From contig CANTUZ010000004.1 of the NCBI GenBank assembly GCA_947846985.1, forward strand, positions 52,925,672-52,989,671: a stretch of DNA of 64,000 bases, written 5' to 3'. The DNA is from Fratercula arctica (taxonomy: Eukaryota > Chordata > Aves > Charadriiformes > Alcidae). Below the pieces are notes generated by a model. The model was not told the DNA's origin and ran no database searches. It saw nothing but the letters and a program-made list of their open reading frames with translations. Numbering within the stretch: position 1 is the first letter of the stretch; each line of letters begins with the position of its first letter. Below, piece by piece: positions 11,237-23,377 of the stretch. The position numbers were made by a program, and so were the translations under genes.

Positions 11237-14200
11237 ACCATTGCAAGGTTCCTTCTGTCTTGCTGCTTCCTCACCTATAGACAGAAGATTCAGGTGTGAA
11301 TTGTCCAAGAGGGCGAGTGAGATGATATTCCCATGCAGACTTTGCATGGTCAGCAAACTCCAGCTGGGGAAGACTTCCCCAAAACCTTTGTGAAATGCTT
11401 ACATGGACTCATCGGCACCAGAGCACGCAACAGAATGAGTGTCACAGTGACAGTTCTCTTCTGGAAATGGGCTTAGACTGCTTTAAATTAATTGCAGATC
11501 GGTTTGAAGTGAAGTCAAAGCTGTAGTGGTGGAATTTTGCCAGGTGGTTGCTATTGCTTCTCACAGGTCTAGCGGCCAGGAGAAGTGTTCCATGTATAAT
11601 CATGGTCTTTTGGAGAATGGGCTTCCAGGCCGCATTAATGGTGTATGAAGATATGCAGTTTAGCTGCCAGAAGAGAATTATGTCAATAACATACTACATG
11701 TCATTCTTGGGATCTTAGCCACCAGCGTCCATCTCGGAGATGGAGGAAAATAGTAGAAATGGACATAAAACTGCAGTGCTGAGGAAGAAAAATTTTATTT
11801 AGCTCTGAACAAGCAAAGATCTTTTTCTTTTTTTCTCTGTAACAATGTTATGAATGGAACTTTGTTCCTCTTTTTATTTTCAGGGTCTCTGCCTTTCCCT
11901 CCTGTGTTGGATTCACTTTTGGTTTCTTACCTCAGGCAACAAATGGGAGGGGAAAAAAAAAATAGGCTTCATACCTGCAATTGCAGGCTGATAAGCAAAA
12001 CGCTTGATTATCTCACAGGCTGAAAGCAAAATGGCACTGTTTGGATGACAAGACGACCAGTGCATTTACTGTTACAACCTGCCGTAGTGTACAGCAGCAC
12101 AGCGAGTGTAGCATCCTCGGAGCCTCCCAGGACACAGCTGATTTTCAGGCCCAGCACACAACCAAAAAATTGATCTACCTTCAGTAGGCTGATTTGCCAG
12201 CAAGGAGGAGAGAGATGCATTTTATATTCATACAGTGCAAGTGGAATACTGATTACATACAACAGCGGGCTAGCAATGTGCTTAAAGTGCATTAATTAAT
12301 TGCTATTGCTGCTATTTATTTTTATGGGCTGTAGGCAATAAAGAATTATGGAGTTAGATTTACTGTGAAATCACACAGCGTAAATGACAGCGCTCCAGGT
12401 GCTGTTACAGACACTGGGCTGGGGGAAAAAGTAGTGTGTTTCTAAGCAAGTAAGGGAAACCCTCAGATCTAGATGAGGTGTATTGGTCTCAGGTAACTGC
12501 AAACCATCTTAATGAGTGTAATTATTGAGTTGTCAGAGAAGCCGTCCTGAAGTACCTTCCTCAGAAATGGTGTGGCAATCTTCCACCTCAAGTCCCACAG
12601 CATCTCCATGTATCCAAATACCGTAAGTGGGGACAAAGACTCATTTATTCGCTACTTAAAAATTACTCCTAAAGCTCCTAACTGTTCTGGATGGGGCATT
12701 GCCTTGGTGTGCAGGGTAATACCAAGACAAGCAGCTGAGTTACTCAGTGTTAGTCTCTTCGTTATCATAACTGCTATGTTTGCAGTGCTTTTCTTGCTTC
12801 ACTAAAATGAATGTCAGTAATGGTTGGAAACTGTTTCTGGGTTTTAAATAACCCTACCTCCGGATACTCATTTTGGATGACAAGTGTTGGGTAGGAGTGG
12901 ATCTGTGACATAACGCTGATTTTCCTGTTCTAGGAGAGTAAGATCTGGTAGTTGCCTTCAAACGTGCTCCCTAGACTTCCTCCAGCTTTCCTTTCCCTAT
13001 TTCTTGTCTCTGCAGGTGTGCAGGATCATCTCCCCTGGGCAGTCTCTCTGTCCATGTAAGGAGCAGGCAAGGGGCACAGCATCTCCCCCAAGGGATGGCT
13101 AATTGGGTCTGTTTTCAGAGCTACTCTTCTCAGCTTTAAATTGGGACTATTTTAATATCCAAGCCAGTATTTAACTGGAATCCCTGTGTTCTCCTCTGGG
13201 TCAGCTGAGTTAAATCGTACCAGATGGTTCAAAGAGTGCGGGAGCGTGCGAGGGTTTGCGACTCCAGTTGTGGCTGGTGGAGAGTAGCTGGTGGTGGAGT
13301 GATGTGTGAAGAGCAGGGGAGGAAGATTTGGCTTGTGGAGAAGCTGTGACTTCCCCTGTCCTGCAGAGTCAGTGGGTAAGAGGGAGAGAGTATAACTACG
13401 GAGACTCCCTCCTGTGCTCCAGATTGATTTATGAGCTAGATTTTTCTTCATTCATGAATAAATACAAAGACTTTGCGGAGGGTAGCACCTCTGTGAACTG
13501 TCATGTATGTGGTCTCTGTTATGGGCATGTGCCAAAACAAGATGGAAAGAAAGGGCCAAAAGCCCACCCTGCTCACTTTTCTGTGCCAAAAAATGCATTA
13601 ATGGACCCTCTCTTAGGAGTTTTGCTCATAGCTAATCAGTTTGAAGGGAACTCTAGAAGAACTAATAACCATTGACAAGAATCGAGATTAAGGGGCTAAA
13701 TGTGGCATTGAGGTTTGATACAAGTGGTTTTTGAAACCTCTTGAAATGCTAAAACACTGAAAACGTGTATCAAAAGCGGTATCACTGATACAGATAAAAA
13801 CTTGTGTGATGGCTATGCCTGTTTGAAATCTTTTCATCTCAGCTTTTGTGTCTGAAGAAATATTTTACAATGTACCTAATGGTTTTACATGAAAAGCCTG
13901 TTTTCATTTAAAACCTGTAATGGAAAAAATATTTTTCTTTAATATAGCGCATGTAAGATTACTTCAGCTAAATTCTTCAGAAGTTATGTTTTTAGTGACA
14001 TAGAATTGGCTGGCTCTATAAAAGAAATATTCAAGAACATTACAATCCTCTGCCATAAGAAACGTTTTTGCACTAAACTGAATCAGTAGTCAAATTGACG
14101 TGCATCAGGACATTTAATAGCCTTGCTGAGCGGAAGAGGTTATGAAATCCTGAAGAAGAATGAGCATGTCGGCCACTAGTCTCAATTCAATTTGTTTACG

Positions 14201-14814
14201 AATCTAATTGGTTCCAAATAAATTTATACCTATTTAGATGTCAGTTTATTTCTACGAGTGTATTACACAGAGGGTAATACTGTCAGTGAAAAAGAAACAG
14301 CTTCTGTCCTTATTTCCCCTGTGCATTTTGTGCTGTAACCAGAGAATTAGAGGACTTGAAATTTCATGTAGTATCAGGGAACAGTTGAATAAAACTGTTT
14401 GTATTTTTTTTTTATATTGTAATGTTTGCAAAGTACTGATTTTACGGAGGATGACAGATGCATCTGCTTAATTAGGCAGAAGCATTAAACACAAGAACTG
14501 TGTTTTTGAATGTTGATACTTATATTTTATGGATGGTATTGGGTTTAAGGTACCCAAACTCTTAAGAAATTTAAAAAGAAGTACTTTTTTTTTCTAATTT
14601 CATCCCAACTTGTCTCGCATTTGATGCTTTTTATCGTTCTATGATCTCTCTCTCTCTTTACCCTTTAAAAGATTGTATCTTTAGGCTAATATTTTAGCCA
14701 TATCTCATAATCCCTTCTTAATACTGCTCAAACTTCATTCCAAAGCTATAGAGATGTTAGGCCTTTTTTTCCATCTTTTTTCATTCTTACTGGGATGCTG
14801 TTCTACAGCCTCTT

Positions 14815-15070
14815 TCCTGTGATGGTTAGAAACATTTCTATTAATTTGCAGCCAGGGTTTCCTCGCTTGTTCTTGTGACAACATTCTCATTGTATTTAAA
14901 TAGCTCTCCATCATTTCTTTAACTCTCTCTGTTTAAACTTCAGCTGTATGTTGAGGTATTAGTTGTTTGGGTTTTTTTGTTAGGCTAAACAAGCCAAGTT
15001 CTGCTCGTCTCTTAAAATAGGCTTTCATTGTGTAGGTCATCCTGATAGCCCTGCTCTGCTGTGAATTGGT
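14815..15070 (-). mobile_element. Old CR1-type LINE fragment
   Basis: On the + strand the sequence reads as the complement of a CR1 3' region. Recognisable blocks are AACATTTCTATTAATTTGCAG near 14830, TTGTTCTTGTGACAACATT near 14868, AAATAGCTCT near 14898, TTAGGCTAAACAAGCCAAG near 14981 and CATCCTGATAGCCCTGCTCTG near 15039. This wording is that of an old CR1 lineage shared by birds, crocodilians and turtles, and it differs from the younger CR1 copies elsewhere in the window. Ends are approximate because the flanks are too diverged to place by eye. Confidence 0.7.
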
Positions 15071-17219
15071 GTTTTGTGGGAATAACTGAGCAAGTTAGAG
15101 CCTGTGCACTAGATGAGAGCTCACAAGGTTTGCCATCGTTAGTGCTAACTGGCTCTGTGGGACCTGCTGGGCCCAGTGCATCCTTTCTTATTACTTCAAA
15201 ACATCAATGACTTGTAGTTGTCCTGTGATTGCCCCTATTGACAAATCTTTCTTTCCTTTTGCCACTCAGAAAGGAATTTTTTTTGTTGCTCCTTTTTGAA
15301 TGGAAGATGGTTCACCTTGTGTGTTTAAAGTAAATCCCTTTTCCATGTCTCAAGGCTTCCAACTCCCCTTGTATCCAGATGCCCCTCTGTGCCAGTAGTG
15401 CCTGCGGGCTCTGGGTCATTAGTGCTCTTCATTGCCATGGGTCTGCTTTGTTGTAGCAAGAATGTTATTCCTATTGACGTTTCCCTTAGTCGTTAATCAG
15501 CTGTACTAATAGTCTTCCTTGGGACTGTGCTTCCCCCTTCTTCCCAAACCACTGTCAGCTCCCCCTTGGCCAGTTACCTAATTACAATCTTATCCTGTTA
15601 ATTTTTTCTATCCTACATATTGCTCTAGGTAGGTGAGATATGCAGCACTTTGTTGCTATCTAGAAAGTTGCGTATCTTGAAATAGCTCTTTGCAGGAATG
15701 AAATAATTGACTCTGTATTGTGGAGCAAGTATGCTGGTAAGTTGTTTTTCCTTCTCGCGGTCTACTTTATTTCTTGTATGAATGTCGCCCTGGTGTGGTG
15801 TGTAGCGAAAGCCAGTAGAAGAACCCATTACTGTGGCATGCAGTTCACTTGCAGTGACTGTCAGGCTGTTAATATTAATTGGAAAGTACAGTAACAGGTA
15901 TTAAAACAACTTATCTAGAAAACAATTCTTAATCTTCGTTCTGCTGTTCAGATGAACGCGGAGCAATTTGTGTTCCTCTTTCCTGAATTCAGCCACTCTT
16001 TGTGTACAGGGGGGCTGAAGTGATGGCAATGCAGAAAGGGGCCTGAGTGAAGGCCAAGCTCAGCATTTATTTTGAAGTCCAAATATCTTGTTTTTCTGTC
16101 TTTCTTCGGGTGAGCAGTTTCACTGCAGGGTTTCCCAAGAAGCCAGGATTAAGTGCATTGATGTGAACTGCTTTGGAGTAATACACACTGAGCCATGGTA
16201 ATTGTAACCTCGGTGACAGCAGAGAGAAAGGTGGTGAGACAGGGTCCCATCAAACACCAGTGGCAGGGCTGTCACCGACCCACCTGCCCCAACCTCCCAT
16301 CGAGGCCCTTTAGCAGCTGTGAAACAGGGTCTGCCTGGCCTCCCTTGAGGACCCACATCGGCAGTAAAAACATACAGATTTGTTTGTGCTGACTGCTCAT
16401 TTTAGTAAGTGAGTAGTGGCAAGAGTGCATGACAGAGCAGTGGCAGGTAATTTGTGGGTACACAATCGACTCCTCATCTTCCTCTTGTTACGGAAGCCCA
16501 GCTCCAAGTCCCCCTTGGCTGGCACAGACCAAAACGCATAGGTCGGTGCTTGCCCTGCGGCTCTTGGTGGCTTTGTTCAGGTGCACTGCAATAAGATGTG
16601 CCGGTACTGGCATAAAGAAATATTCTTTAGGGACGTAACCCCTCCCTGCTTGCTTCAGAAACACAATTATGTCCTTTAGCTTTTTTCTCTTATGATCTAT
16701 TCTGCAAGTTTAAACACTGTATGATACAATTTAGAACTGCTGTGGTGCATCGTTATTATCAGCTCAGCATGCTGTTCAGCATCGTCTTAAATCCGTCGTT
16801 GATTTGTGCTTCTGTCACACCAGTACATACCTAGCTGTAATACATAGGCTGAAAGAAACTCAGCATATTCAGCAAGTCATGCCATAGTTTTGAAAAGTCT
16901 GTTCAAAAAGCATGTCCTTAGTAAAAATAAGAGCAAGGGTGAGGAAGAAAAAATGTTAAAGTGATTGTGTTAAGCCTGTGAGATAAAGCACATGAACAAT
17001 GTATTGCAAGGTAAATCATCTAAGCCATAGTGCATGACAAATGCAATATAACTGGAATTATTTGACTTGTAAGAAAGGTTAATTAACCTATGGTTCTTCA
17101 GTTCTTTATCATATACCAATACAGTTTCAGCATGATTGTTGTTTTCTGTCACCTAGTTGTTGGGGCCATCTCCAGGGAGAAAGATCAGGATTTAAATCGC
17201 CACTTTGGGGATTAAAGAG

Positions 17220-17272
17220 GGCCTTGAGCCCAGGCCTCCTGTGCTGCAGTCTCTAACTACTAAGAAAGGTGT
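17220..17272 (-). repeat. tRNA-like (SINE-like) relic
   Basis: Read on the - strand, a TTAGTAGTTAGAG block resembles an A box. About 30 nt later GGCTCAAGGCC (+ strand 17220-17230) resembles the B-box consensus GGTTCRANNCC with one mismatch. The same arrangement recurs on the + strand at 32866-32916. It is probably a decayed tRNA-derived retroposon rather than a working tRNA: I see no proper acceptor stem. The family is not identified. Confidence 0.35.
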
Positions 17273-18699
17273 TAAAAAAAGGGCAAGTGATTGGATGTGT
17301 TCTTGAATTAATGTTCAGGATCCTATGCTTTCTTGGGGTTTCTGTGCTGTGAGCATGTGTTATTTTGTGCCTTGAGCATGCCTGCTGGACTCATTTCTCA
17401 TAGTTTGCAAGATGACTGATCCTGGCATTGCAAACAGGATTTGGTGTGAGTTGGGAGGCTTTACGTTTAAAAACTAGAGTGCCTGTGGACCCTCAGGTAC
17501 CTAAGAAGAAATCTTAGTCTTGAGCTTTAAACGTTTAGGTACCTCTGCTATTTTGGGGCCAAGGCACTGAGCAGCTCTGCAGTGTTTTGTACATGCAACC
17601 CAAATTCGATAAGCAACGTTCCCACTCTTCTGCTGCTGCATGCGAGTAGTGACACTGCTGCCATCGTCTGTTCAGCCTCGTTTGCCTTTAGGCATCATTT
17701 GCTGATGAAAGTGCTTCCCTACACGCACGTCCCCCAGGAGCAGAAGTATGTAGTAACAAGTGTGATGCTTTGACTTTAAGTAGTAGTCAGCACAGCAGCA
17801 GAATAACTCGCTATTTTGAATTCCAGTTCTGCTTATAAACTGATTCAAGTCTGTTTTCGAAGATCCTGGTCAGTATGGATGAGGGTCATCTTCTACATCT
17901 CTGTCTACTTCTGTATGACTTCAGCCAGACTGCTTTATCTCTCCTTTCCCATCTTATATGTTCTCCAAATGCCAGCCTAGCTCTATCCCTGGTGCGATGG
18001 AGAAAGCCCCTGAAAAGTCTCACAAGCCTCTGGTTAATCAACTTCAGATTTAGCTTAAAAAATATAGGATAGGATCAAAACCTCTACTTTTGCCAGGAGC
18101 AGGTGGTTCTGGAGATCCCTCCAATTCATGATGGGTGGGTGATATTTGTCAGGTAAATGTAAGATTTTTATTAAGAAAGGATCTTGTAAACCTGTAGAAG
18201 TTTAGAGCAGTTGCCATGCACATCAGACCCTGTCTTTAGAGGGAGCAGTATTTAACTACTTTTGTGTCCAGGAGGAATATCAGACAATTGTAATCTCTCA
18301 GAGACATTTCTTTGTAGCATTGTTGCTTTAGATTTTGAAGGTTTATGTCCTTTATGCATTTCCTTTAACCTATTAAATGTGATGGGTGTTGTATATGCTA
18401 GCTCATACTCAACTCTTAAAGACTCTGTGCTAGCAGCCTCTGCACTGAGGTTAATATTTTTACATGGAATAAATGGAGTAAATCCAGACTATTAGTGTAC
18501 AAAATACATCACTGATGTAATTTACTATAAAAATAGTGTTTTTTTCAGGTGCACAACTGTTCTGTGATCATGTCTATATACTGAAATGCTAACATACTCC
18601 ACTAGGAACCATACTGATCATAGATGAAAAATCAGCGTCATCTTAGAGAGCGAGCTGTGCTTTTCCAGCCTTCTGAGTCTGCCTTTTCTCTTCCTGCAG

Positions 18700-18883
18700 C
18701 TTGTGGATGTGACCTGGCTCAAGGAGGATTTTTTGTGAGACAGGGAGACTACATCTGTACTTTGGACTACCAGAGACTCTATGGCACACGGTGCTTCAGT
18801 TGCGATGAATTCATTGAGGGAGAAGTGGTCTCAGCACTGGGCAAAACCTATCACCCAGACTGTTTTGTGTGTGCTGTCTGCAG
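18700..18883 (+). CDS. ABLIM2: ABLIM2 exon 3: end of LIM1 and first half of LIM2
   Basis: This 184-nt exon has acceptor TTCCTGCAG and donor GTATGT at 18884. It completes Ala49, adds residues 50-109 and leaves two bases of Arg110, so it enters in phase 1 and leaves in phase 2. LIM1 is finished by C50, C68 and D71. LIM2 follows after a short linker with C80, C83, H100 and C103 and the first ligands of its second finger, C106 and C109. The blocks F-F-V-R-Q-G, T-L-D-Y-Q-R-L-Y-G-T-R-C-F-S-C and A-L-G-K-T-Y-H-P-D-C-F-V-C-A-V-C match ABLIM2 very closely, as I remember the human protein. All zinc ligands are present. An upstream in-frame ATG in the intron extends the open frame but is not expected to be used. 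Confidence 0.97.
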
Positions 18884-20779
18884 GTATGTTTTCTACATGA
18901 AGTTACGTTTCATTTCAAAACTAGATTTTTTGAAAGACCAATGCCAGGTGTGCAAACTTATAGCCTAAAGATGGAAAAAAAATAGTTCTGTTTTCTTTTA
19001 TCCAAGTAGCAGAATTTTTAAAAAAAAGAAATAAATTTGCAAATTCTGAGGACCTTTTTTTTTTTTTCCCCCCCAAATACTTTTTCTGTTTTATGATATC
19101 TTATGTGTGAGGTTTTCAAAGTACTTGAGAAACTGCCACTGCCTTTACTGTCAGACCTTTTGCCCCAAATGTTACTTTATTTCTCTGGTGTCTGCTGTTT
19201 TGTCTTTTGCTGACTGAAATTACAAAGGATTCCAGTGCCAGTGGCTGAGTTTTAGGTGAGCCGAGTGGATACTGTGTTAATAGATTTAATCTGCAGTTTC
19301 CTAGCGCTGCTTCCCAGAAACTCTGATAGTCATTTGAAATAGGACAGAAAGGTCCTGGATTTACAAATACTTACATCTTGGATTTCACTGAGGATCTCCA
19401 GCAGCCGTGGAGGTGACAAGTGACACAGCAGACAAGGTTTTCCCCCGCTACAGCCCAGTGCACTTCAGTGGGACCGTTTCCCATGTGGGTTCTCAGCGTT
19501 GGTGAGGATGTTTGCAGACTCTGCGGTACAAGCGATTGATGTCTGTTTGACCTGCATCTTAATCCTCTTCTGTGGAAATCACACAAACAAATCTGTTGAA
19601 GACTTCAGGAAGAAACTTTTAAGTCCACCACACCTTCAGGAAACGTGCTCTTACAGGAGTTTGGAGCAAATGGAAATGCTGTAATAATTTCTCTGGCTAA
19701 ACTTGAGCCTTTAGCAGTATGAGAAAAGTAACCCCACGTTGAAAGGGAAAGCACAGCGGGGCACTGATGTACCACACTGTAGATGCTACGTGTGCTGGTC
19801 CCTCATTCAGGTGATTCTGCATCCCAAAACCAGCGTGTCCATGTTGCTGTGGCCGTCTGCCAGCCCAGTCTGCCCAACTCATAGGGCTGCCAAGCTCGGG
19901 TATCCACCTGTGCTGATGTAGAAGCGGGACTTCAAATTCCAGAACAGCTGTGGTTCACGGCAGGATCTCGGTTTAGTATATCAATTGCAGGAATAATTAA
20001 ATTGCCATGTTAAGGGGAAGATTTTGAGACTGACAAGCCTTTATTATATTAAATTCCGTGTGTTCAAGGTTTGCTATGTTTAATAGGAGATTTTTTTCCT
20101 TTTGGATACTTTAAGCAGAGGTGAAGAGTAAAGGTAACCAAAAACCGTAAAATCATTATTTTTTTTTTTTTTCTTAAATAGGAGGAAAAATGATTTATTT
20201 GGTTAATTGTGGATCTCATGAGTTAACTGCTGGCTGCACATGCTCTTGGCCTGCAGCCTGTCAGTATCACAGCTCTTCCACAAATGAGCACAGCTAATTC
20301 TTGGTACCTTTCTTCTTAGCACTAGTACCTTCTGTAAAGTGAGGTACTTCTTCATTTCAGAGAAAAATAAAAACTGGTTGATTCCATTTTCCTGCTAAAT
20401 GTGCTTTGTATCCTCAGCCCCACCATTAGTGTTTAGCATTCAGGCATAAACTATTTACCTGTGTGTTACTGTACTTAGCAACTTGGAACTTAACCGAGGT
20501 TTCAATCAGGCCATTGGATATACCAACCTCCTGCTATATTTAGTCAGTCCTTCAGCTGATAGTTTGGAGCTTGGTGGTACAATTTGTCTCGTCTCCCTGG
20601 AAATTTGGAATAATTTTCCGTATGACTAAACTATTTATTCTTAAGTACCTAACAATTCAGGTGAGCTGTGTTGCAATACAGTGAAAATACTCACTAGAAC
20701 ATGCTACAAATACCACGTTTATTGAAGACATGCTAAAGCTTTTAAAAATGAAGTTCCTGATACGACAGTATTTCATATT

Positions 20780-20797
20780 AAAAAAAAAAAAAAAAAA
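20780..20797 (+). repeat. A18 homopolymer
   Basis: Eighteen consecutive A residues lie in intron 3. Upstream sequence has no recognised retroelement, so it is listed only as a simple repeat. Confidence 0.9.
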
Positions 20798-22156
20798 TCA
20801 GAGATGTTCCCTAAACTTATCTAGAACTAACTAGTTGGATTAAAAGCTATTTCATTGATGAAGTTTCTAACTGCTACTGTCTAAAACTTCAGTAGGAAGA
20901 AGCCGATCTGCTTCTGTTGCTTTCCTTAGATGGACACACGAATTTGTGTTGTCTTTATCAGAGCCAGCTAATGCCCTGCTGACTAACCGGATTCAATTAG
21001 TGTCTCCCAGGGGGGCTGTAACACTGAGTTGTGGTGCAGAGCAACAGAAGAATCCTGTCATCTGTTTATAGTAAAAAAACCTGGACCAGGTCCTCAACTG
21101 CTTTAAGTCAGCATTGCTTCAATTACCCCAGTCTTTGCAGGCCAGACATAATTTATGTTTCTCATGGGAAAGAGTGTCCTATCTAAACATCATCAGCATT
21201 TATTTTATTGAGTGATACGCTCGGTAAAAATAAGGTGGGTAGACTATAAATACATGTGGCTTAAGCAGAACAAAGAACTTTTTTGTTTGTTTGTTTAAAA
21301 AAATTAAAATTAAATAGCAAAAAAAATAGAGCAGTTTGAGGTGCAGGGTTGTAAAGCACTTGGCCTTGACATTTTCTGTGGTGGGAAGAGGATGGAGTAC
21401 CATTTGTGTCCTCATTTCTTACAGATGGGCAGAAACCTTAAGTAATGGGCCAAAAGCACGCTGTCTGAGGCAGATGGCTGATCAGCGCCTTTTACAGCTG
21501 GGCTTTAATGTGGGCACTCTGTTAGAAATCTGATTTCCAGAACAATGTGCATGTGAGAGGTGCTGATGGCCTGACAGTGGGGCTGGTCCTGTTCTAACGG
21601 AAAGCAAGCAAGGCTCTTACCAACTTCAGCAGGAAAATATTGTCAGCAGAAGGCACTTTGTACTCATGGCATGGGTCTCCAGAGTGGTGCAGGATGGTTA
21701 AGTGCTTTAAATCACCACTTTTATAACCTGTATTTCTGTAGCTGTGAAGTAACACTTTTAAACTGTTCCTGTGTTGAATAGCAAACCAGTCACAGTAGCA
21801 ACTCCTTTTTTCTTATTTTCAGAGAAGATTTGAATAGAAACTGGTAGGAAGGGTATATTGCTTCAGATGGTAAAATCAGTGCGAAAATCCAGTGTGCATA
21901 CAACTAGCTGGAGCGGTGGGGAAAAGCCAGTAACACCAGCCCATTCATTCTCTGGAGCTCGTGGTATTACTGCTCTTGAACGCCACGTGGTCCAGCATCA
22001 CAGAGAAGAGCTGTGTTCCCCGGTGCCCTCTGCACTGCGTTCCTAAGCTGCTGCTCTCCTCGGTGAAAAAGCTTGTGTGTCAGAAGCCAGCCTCATCCCT
22101 GGGCATCCCCTGGGACTCAGGTGCTATTGCCCAGGGCTGCCACAGGTCAAAGTGTG

Positions 22157-22180
22157 AAAAAAAAAAAAAAAAAAAAAAAA
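22157..22180 (+). repeat. A24 homopolymer, possible retroposon tail
   Basis: Twenty-four A residues follow a GC-richer block at about 21890-22156. Such an arrangement can mark the tail of a retroposed transcript. No AATAAA precedes the tract within 40 bp, no domain is encoded upstream, and the flanking direct repeat is weak (TTCAGAGAA near 21818 and near 22190). A simple homopolymer is the safer call. Confidence 0.6.
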
Positions 22181-22991
22181 GAGTTAGTATTCAGAGAAAA
22201 ACCATTAAAAGTACAGTATAATGTGTTGTCTTATGTGATTGTTTCTCTCTATCTTGCATCGACCGGTTTGCTCCTAAACAAATTTAGGTTTTAATTGCAT
22301 GTTTGCTCTGCTGGGCATGAAGGTTGAGGGTTTGGCCCCTTCTTCTTCCAGTGCTGTTTATAGTCCAGTGAAATGGTTTTCTGCTGTGGTGTTTCATGAT
22401 GATAGTGCCTAAAACTAGGAATGAGTAGAAGAATAACAACATAGATGAAAAAATGTTGCATATTAACTCCTTACTCCGAATTCACGGGAGGTGAGTGAGC
22501 GACTGTATTCTTACCATTTCATTAACTGGAAGGGGCTGTGCCCTGCAGAGGGCTGCCAAAGACATTTCCTCCAAAAGGTTCACGCGTTTGTAAAAGCGAA
22601 ATAGAAAGGGAGAAAACTAAGGCTATCTGTATCACTAGAAGCTGAGCTTTATTAAAATTGTGCACGCAGCTCTTACATGGGTGTCAGAGACAGGAATGAA
22701 TAAGTATGAACTGCCAGAGTGAGTTTAAGCTCTTATGTAAGTTCTGTAGGTGCAGCATTTTTGATCTGGTTATTTAGGAATCCTGAAGTTACATTTATTG
22801 TCTCACATAGCCACAGCATGAGTTTTTCCCAAACCAAAAGCCCTACTGACAGAGACAGGGAGTACGGCTCCCGGGAGTATTTTATGCAGGATGGCAAAGG
22901 ACAGGAAGTGGAATCTTTCAGAAAGCAATGGGTAATCATCCCTGCGATAATACTTTCAAAAATGGGCATTTTCAGAAGTCTTAATACATCC

Positions 22992-23028
22992 ATGCAGACC
23001 ATACATAAATAAGATGTATGGTCTGCAT
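22992..23028 (+). repeat. Perfect 15-bp stem hairpin
   Basis: ATGCAGACCATACAT at 22992-23006 is followed by a 7-nt loop and its exact reverse complement at 23014-23028. The stem has no mismatch. It is too short for a normal microRNA precursor, and the bases just outside do not extend the pairing. Confidence 0.85.
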
Positions 23029-23158
23029 ATGTTTGTGCTATACATAGGGGTCTGCATTTGATTTCAGTGTTACTGATGTTCTGTGTGTCCATAGGGTATC
23101 AAAAAAATCTGGGTTTTGGTTTTAAGGTTTAATGTAATTGGTAAAATTGGGGGTGTTG

Positions 23159-23377
23159 TTTATTCACCCAGTTGGAGGAATGTGTATAATATTTATCCCT
23201 TTAATTTCAGTATTCTTTTCGTTAAAGTTTGTAAAAATATAGCTCTTATTTAAGAGTCAAATTCTCCTTCTCTCTTCATCTCTTACGTGTCACAAAAACC
23301 TATATTTTTCCAACCTTTACTAAAAAGAATACTGAAATTAAAGGGATAACTATTATATACATTCCTGGGAGAATAAA
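23159..23377 (+). repeat. Long inverted repeat (fold-back), arms about 80 bp
   Basis: The left arm at 23159-23242 and the right arm at 23300-23377 are reverse complements at about 70 of 78 aligned positions by hand count, with one 6-nt gap (GTTGGA at 23171-23176 in the left arm only). The core pairs ATCCCTTTAATTTCAGTATTC with its complement without mismatch. The 57-nt loop contains a small palindrome, CTCTTATTTAAGAG. No terminal target-site duplication or transposon family was recognised. Transcribed within the ABLIM2 intron, it would form a long near-perfect RNA hairpin. Confidence 0.85.

Larger units (their letters stand above)
4224..18699 (+). other. ABLIM2: ABLIM2 intron 2
   Basis: This 14.5-kb intron has donor GTAAGT and acceptor TTCCTGCAG. 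It contains a 17-bp tandem duplication at 8423-8456, a (TCCA)n run at 9152-9171, a short GT run near 7788-7802, an imperfect inverted repeat at 11197-11236, an old CR1 fragment on the - strand at about 14815-15070, and a tRNA-like relic at about 17220-17272. The remainder is unremarkable unique sequence. Open frames of 60-115 codons are scattered through it on both strands without recognisable domains or consistent splice sites. Confidence 0.9.
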
